Notes under the pieces: generated by a model
What the model saw: the letters and a program-made list of their open reading frames with translations, nothing else
What the model was told of the DNA's origin: nothing
Databases searched by the model: none
Source of the DNA: Nitrososphaerota archaeon
GTDB taxonomy: Archaea; Thermoproteota; Nitrososphaeria; Nitrososphaerales; UBA183
Reading direction: 5' to 3'
Assembly: GCA_029784825.1 (NCBI GenBank)
Contig: JAFMAU010000029.1
Span: 1-22,295 of the forward strand
DNA length: 22,295 bases
Shown here: one piece after another, positions 21,801-22,295 of the stretch
Layout: every line of letters begins with the position of its first letter
How positions within the stretch are numbered: position 1 is the first letter of the stretch
Made by a program: the position numbers and the translations under genes

Positions 21801-22295
21801 CTAGTGCATGAGCGTTCGGACGAGCGTCACGCTCTTGTCCATCGTCTTGTAGTCTTCGTACGGCGTCTCCATTATCACAGGTTTCTCGTCGATCCCGGGG
21901 TGGTGCAGAAACGCCCGAATCCCTCTGCGGCCGATCTTCCCTTCGCCGATGTTCTCGTGCCTGTCCAGTCTGCTGCCCAGTGTGCCCTTGGAGTCGTTGA
22001 GGTGGACTACCTTGAGCCTATCGAGGCCGACGATCTCGTCGAACAACCCCATTGTGCTCGCAACCGCTTCGACACTTGCTAGGTCGAAACCGGCCGCGTA
22101 GACGTGGCAGGTATCAAGACAGACGCCCATCCGCTGCGTCTCGTCGACTTTGTCGAGTATGCTCCTGACCTCTTCGAACCTGGCTCCGACGCAGTTCTTC
22201 TGCCCCGCCATGTTCTCCAACAAGATGCTCGCATCCCCTTCGCTTGCAGCGAGCGCCTGATTGCATGCCGCAGCGATGTTCGACACGCCCACGGC
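21801..22295 (-). CDS. nfo: Endonuclease IV (AP endonuclease), C-terminal part
   Basis: The frame runs off the right edge of the window, so only the last 164 residues are present. The visible metal ligands of the three-zinc site are all in place: Glu in LLENMAG, Asp and His in CLDTCHVYAAGFD, His in VVHLNDS, Asp and His in LDRHENIGEG, and the last Glu in VIMETP. The family cuts DNA 5' to abasic sites in base-excision repair, downstream of glycosylases such as the Tag enzyme elsewhere in this window. The stop TAG is at 21801-21803, 43 nt before tRNA-Lys. Confidence 0.95.
   Translation of the reverse strand, partial: AVGVSNIAAACNQALAASEGDASILLENMAGQKNCVGARFEEVRSILDKVDETQRMGVCLDTCHVYAAGFDLASVEAVASTMGLFDEIVGLDRLKVVHLNDSKGTLGSRLDRHENIGEGKIGRRGIRAFLHHPGIDEKPVIMETPYEDYKTMDKSVTLVRTLMH

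Overview
The window is archaeal, most likely from a moderately GC-rich member of the Thermoproteota/Thaumarchaeota (TACK) side. It holds an archaeal aIF1A, two tRNA genes interrupted by short introns with bulge-helix-bulge (BHB) splice signals at non-canonical as well as canonical positions, AT-rich TATA-like boxes about 25-30 nt upstream of likely transcription starts, a TrmB-type regulator, F420/FMN-type oxidoreductases and many GTG/TTG starts. The exact lineage cannot be fixed from the sequence alone.

Layout. 1-730: a very GC-rich stretch with gene remnants and the start of a B12-binding methylmalonyl-CoA mutase subunit; base and codon use change abruptly inside that gene (about 520-560). 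731-6511: acyl-CoA dehydrogenase, a membrane-anchored Vgb/NHL-type propeller, a multi-spanning membrane protein divergent from a UbiE-like methyltransferase, and an MFS transporter. 6620-9538 (minus): DEAD-box helicase, then aIF1A, then an LhgO-like FAD oxidoreductase, with palindrome and promoter signals before aIF1A. 9681-11126 (plus): a tiny zinc-ribbon protein and a second MFS transporter. 11271-11549 (minus): tRNA-Asp(GUC) with two introns, and a 44-residue zinc-finger protein. 11631-14345: Tag-type 3-methyladenine glycosylase tail-to-tail with a DapA/KDG-aldolase-family enzyme, then a PPOX-like and a Ddn-like flavin/F420 protein. 18847-14360 (minus): a run of a Cys-rich small protein, M28 metallopeptidase, class-V PLP enzyme lacking the SufS cysteine, VOC protein and LLM oxidoreductase. 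A TrmB-like regulator carrying two Cys-Cys pairs is divergent from this run, and a palindrome overlaps the shared promoter. 20081-22295 (minus): a group II PLP decarboxylase, tRNA-Lys(UUU) with two introns outside the anticodon loop, and the C-terminal part of endonuclease IV.

How it fits together. The mutase subunit and acyl-CoA dehydrogenase suggest acyl-CoA/propionyl-CoA metabolism. Helicase and aIF1A form an RNA/translation unit. The best candidate for an undescribed system is the Cys-rich protein plus Cys-Cys TrmB regulator and the downstream enzymes. It could be a thiol/metal-responsive buffering locus or, less likely, a peptide-modification locus. The best-supported unusual feature is the set of four short tRNA introns; three have full BHB structures that I could draw by hand.
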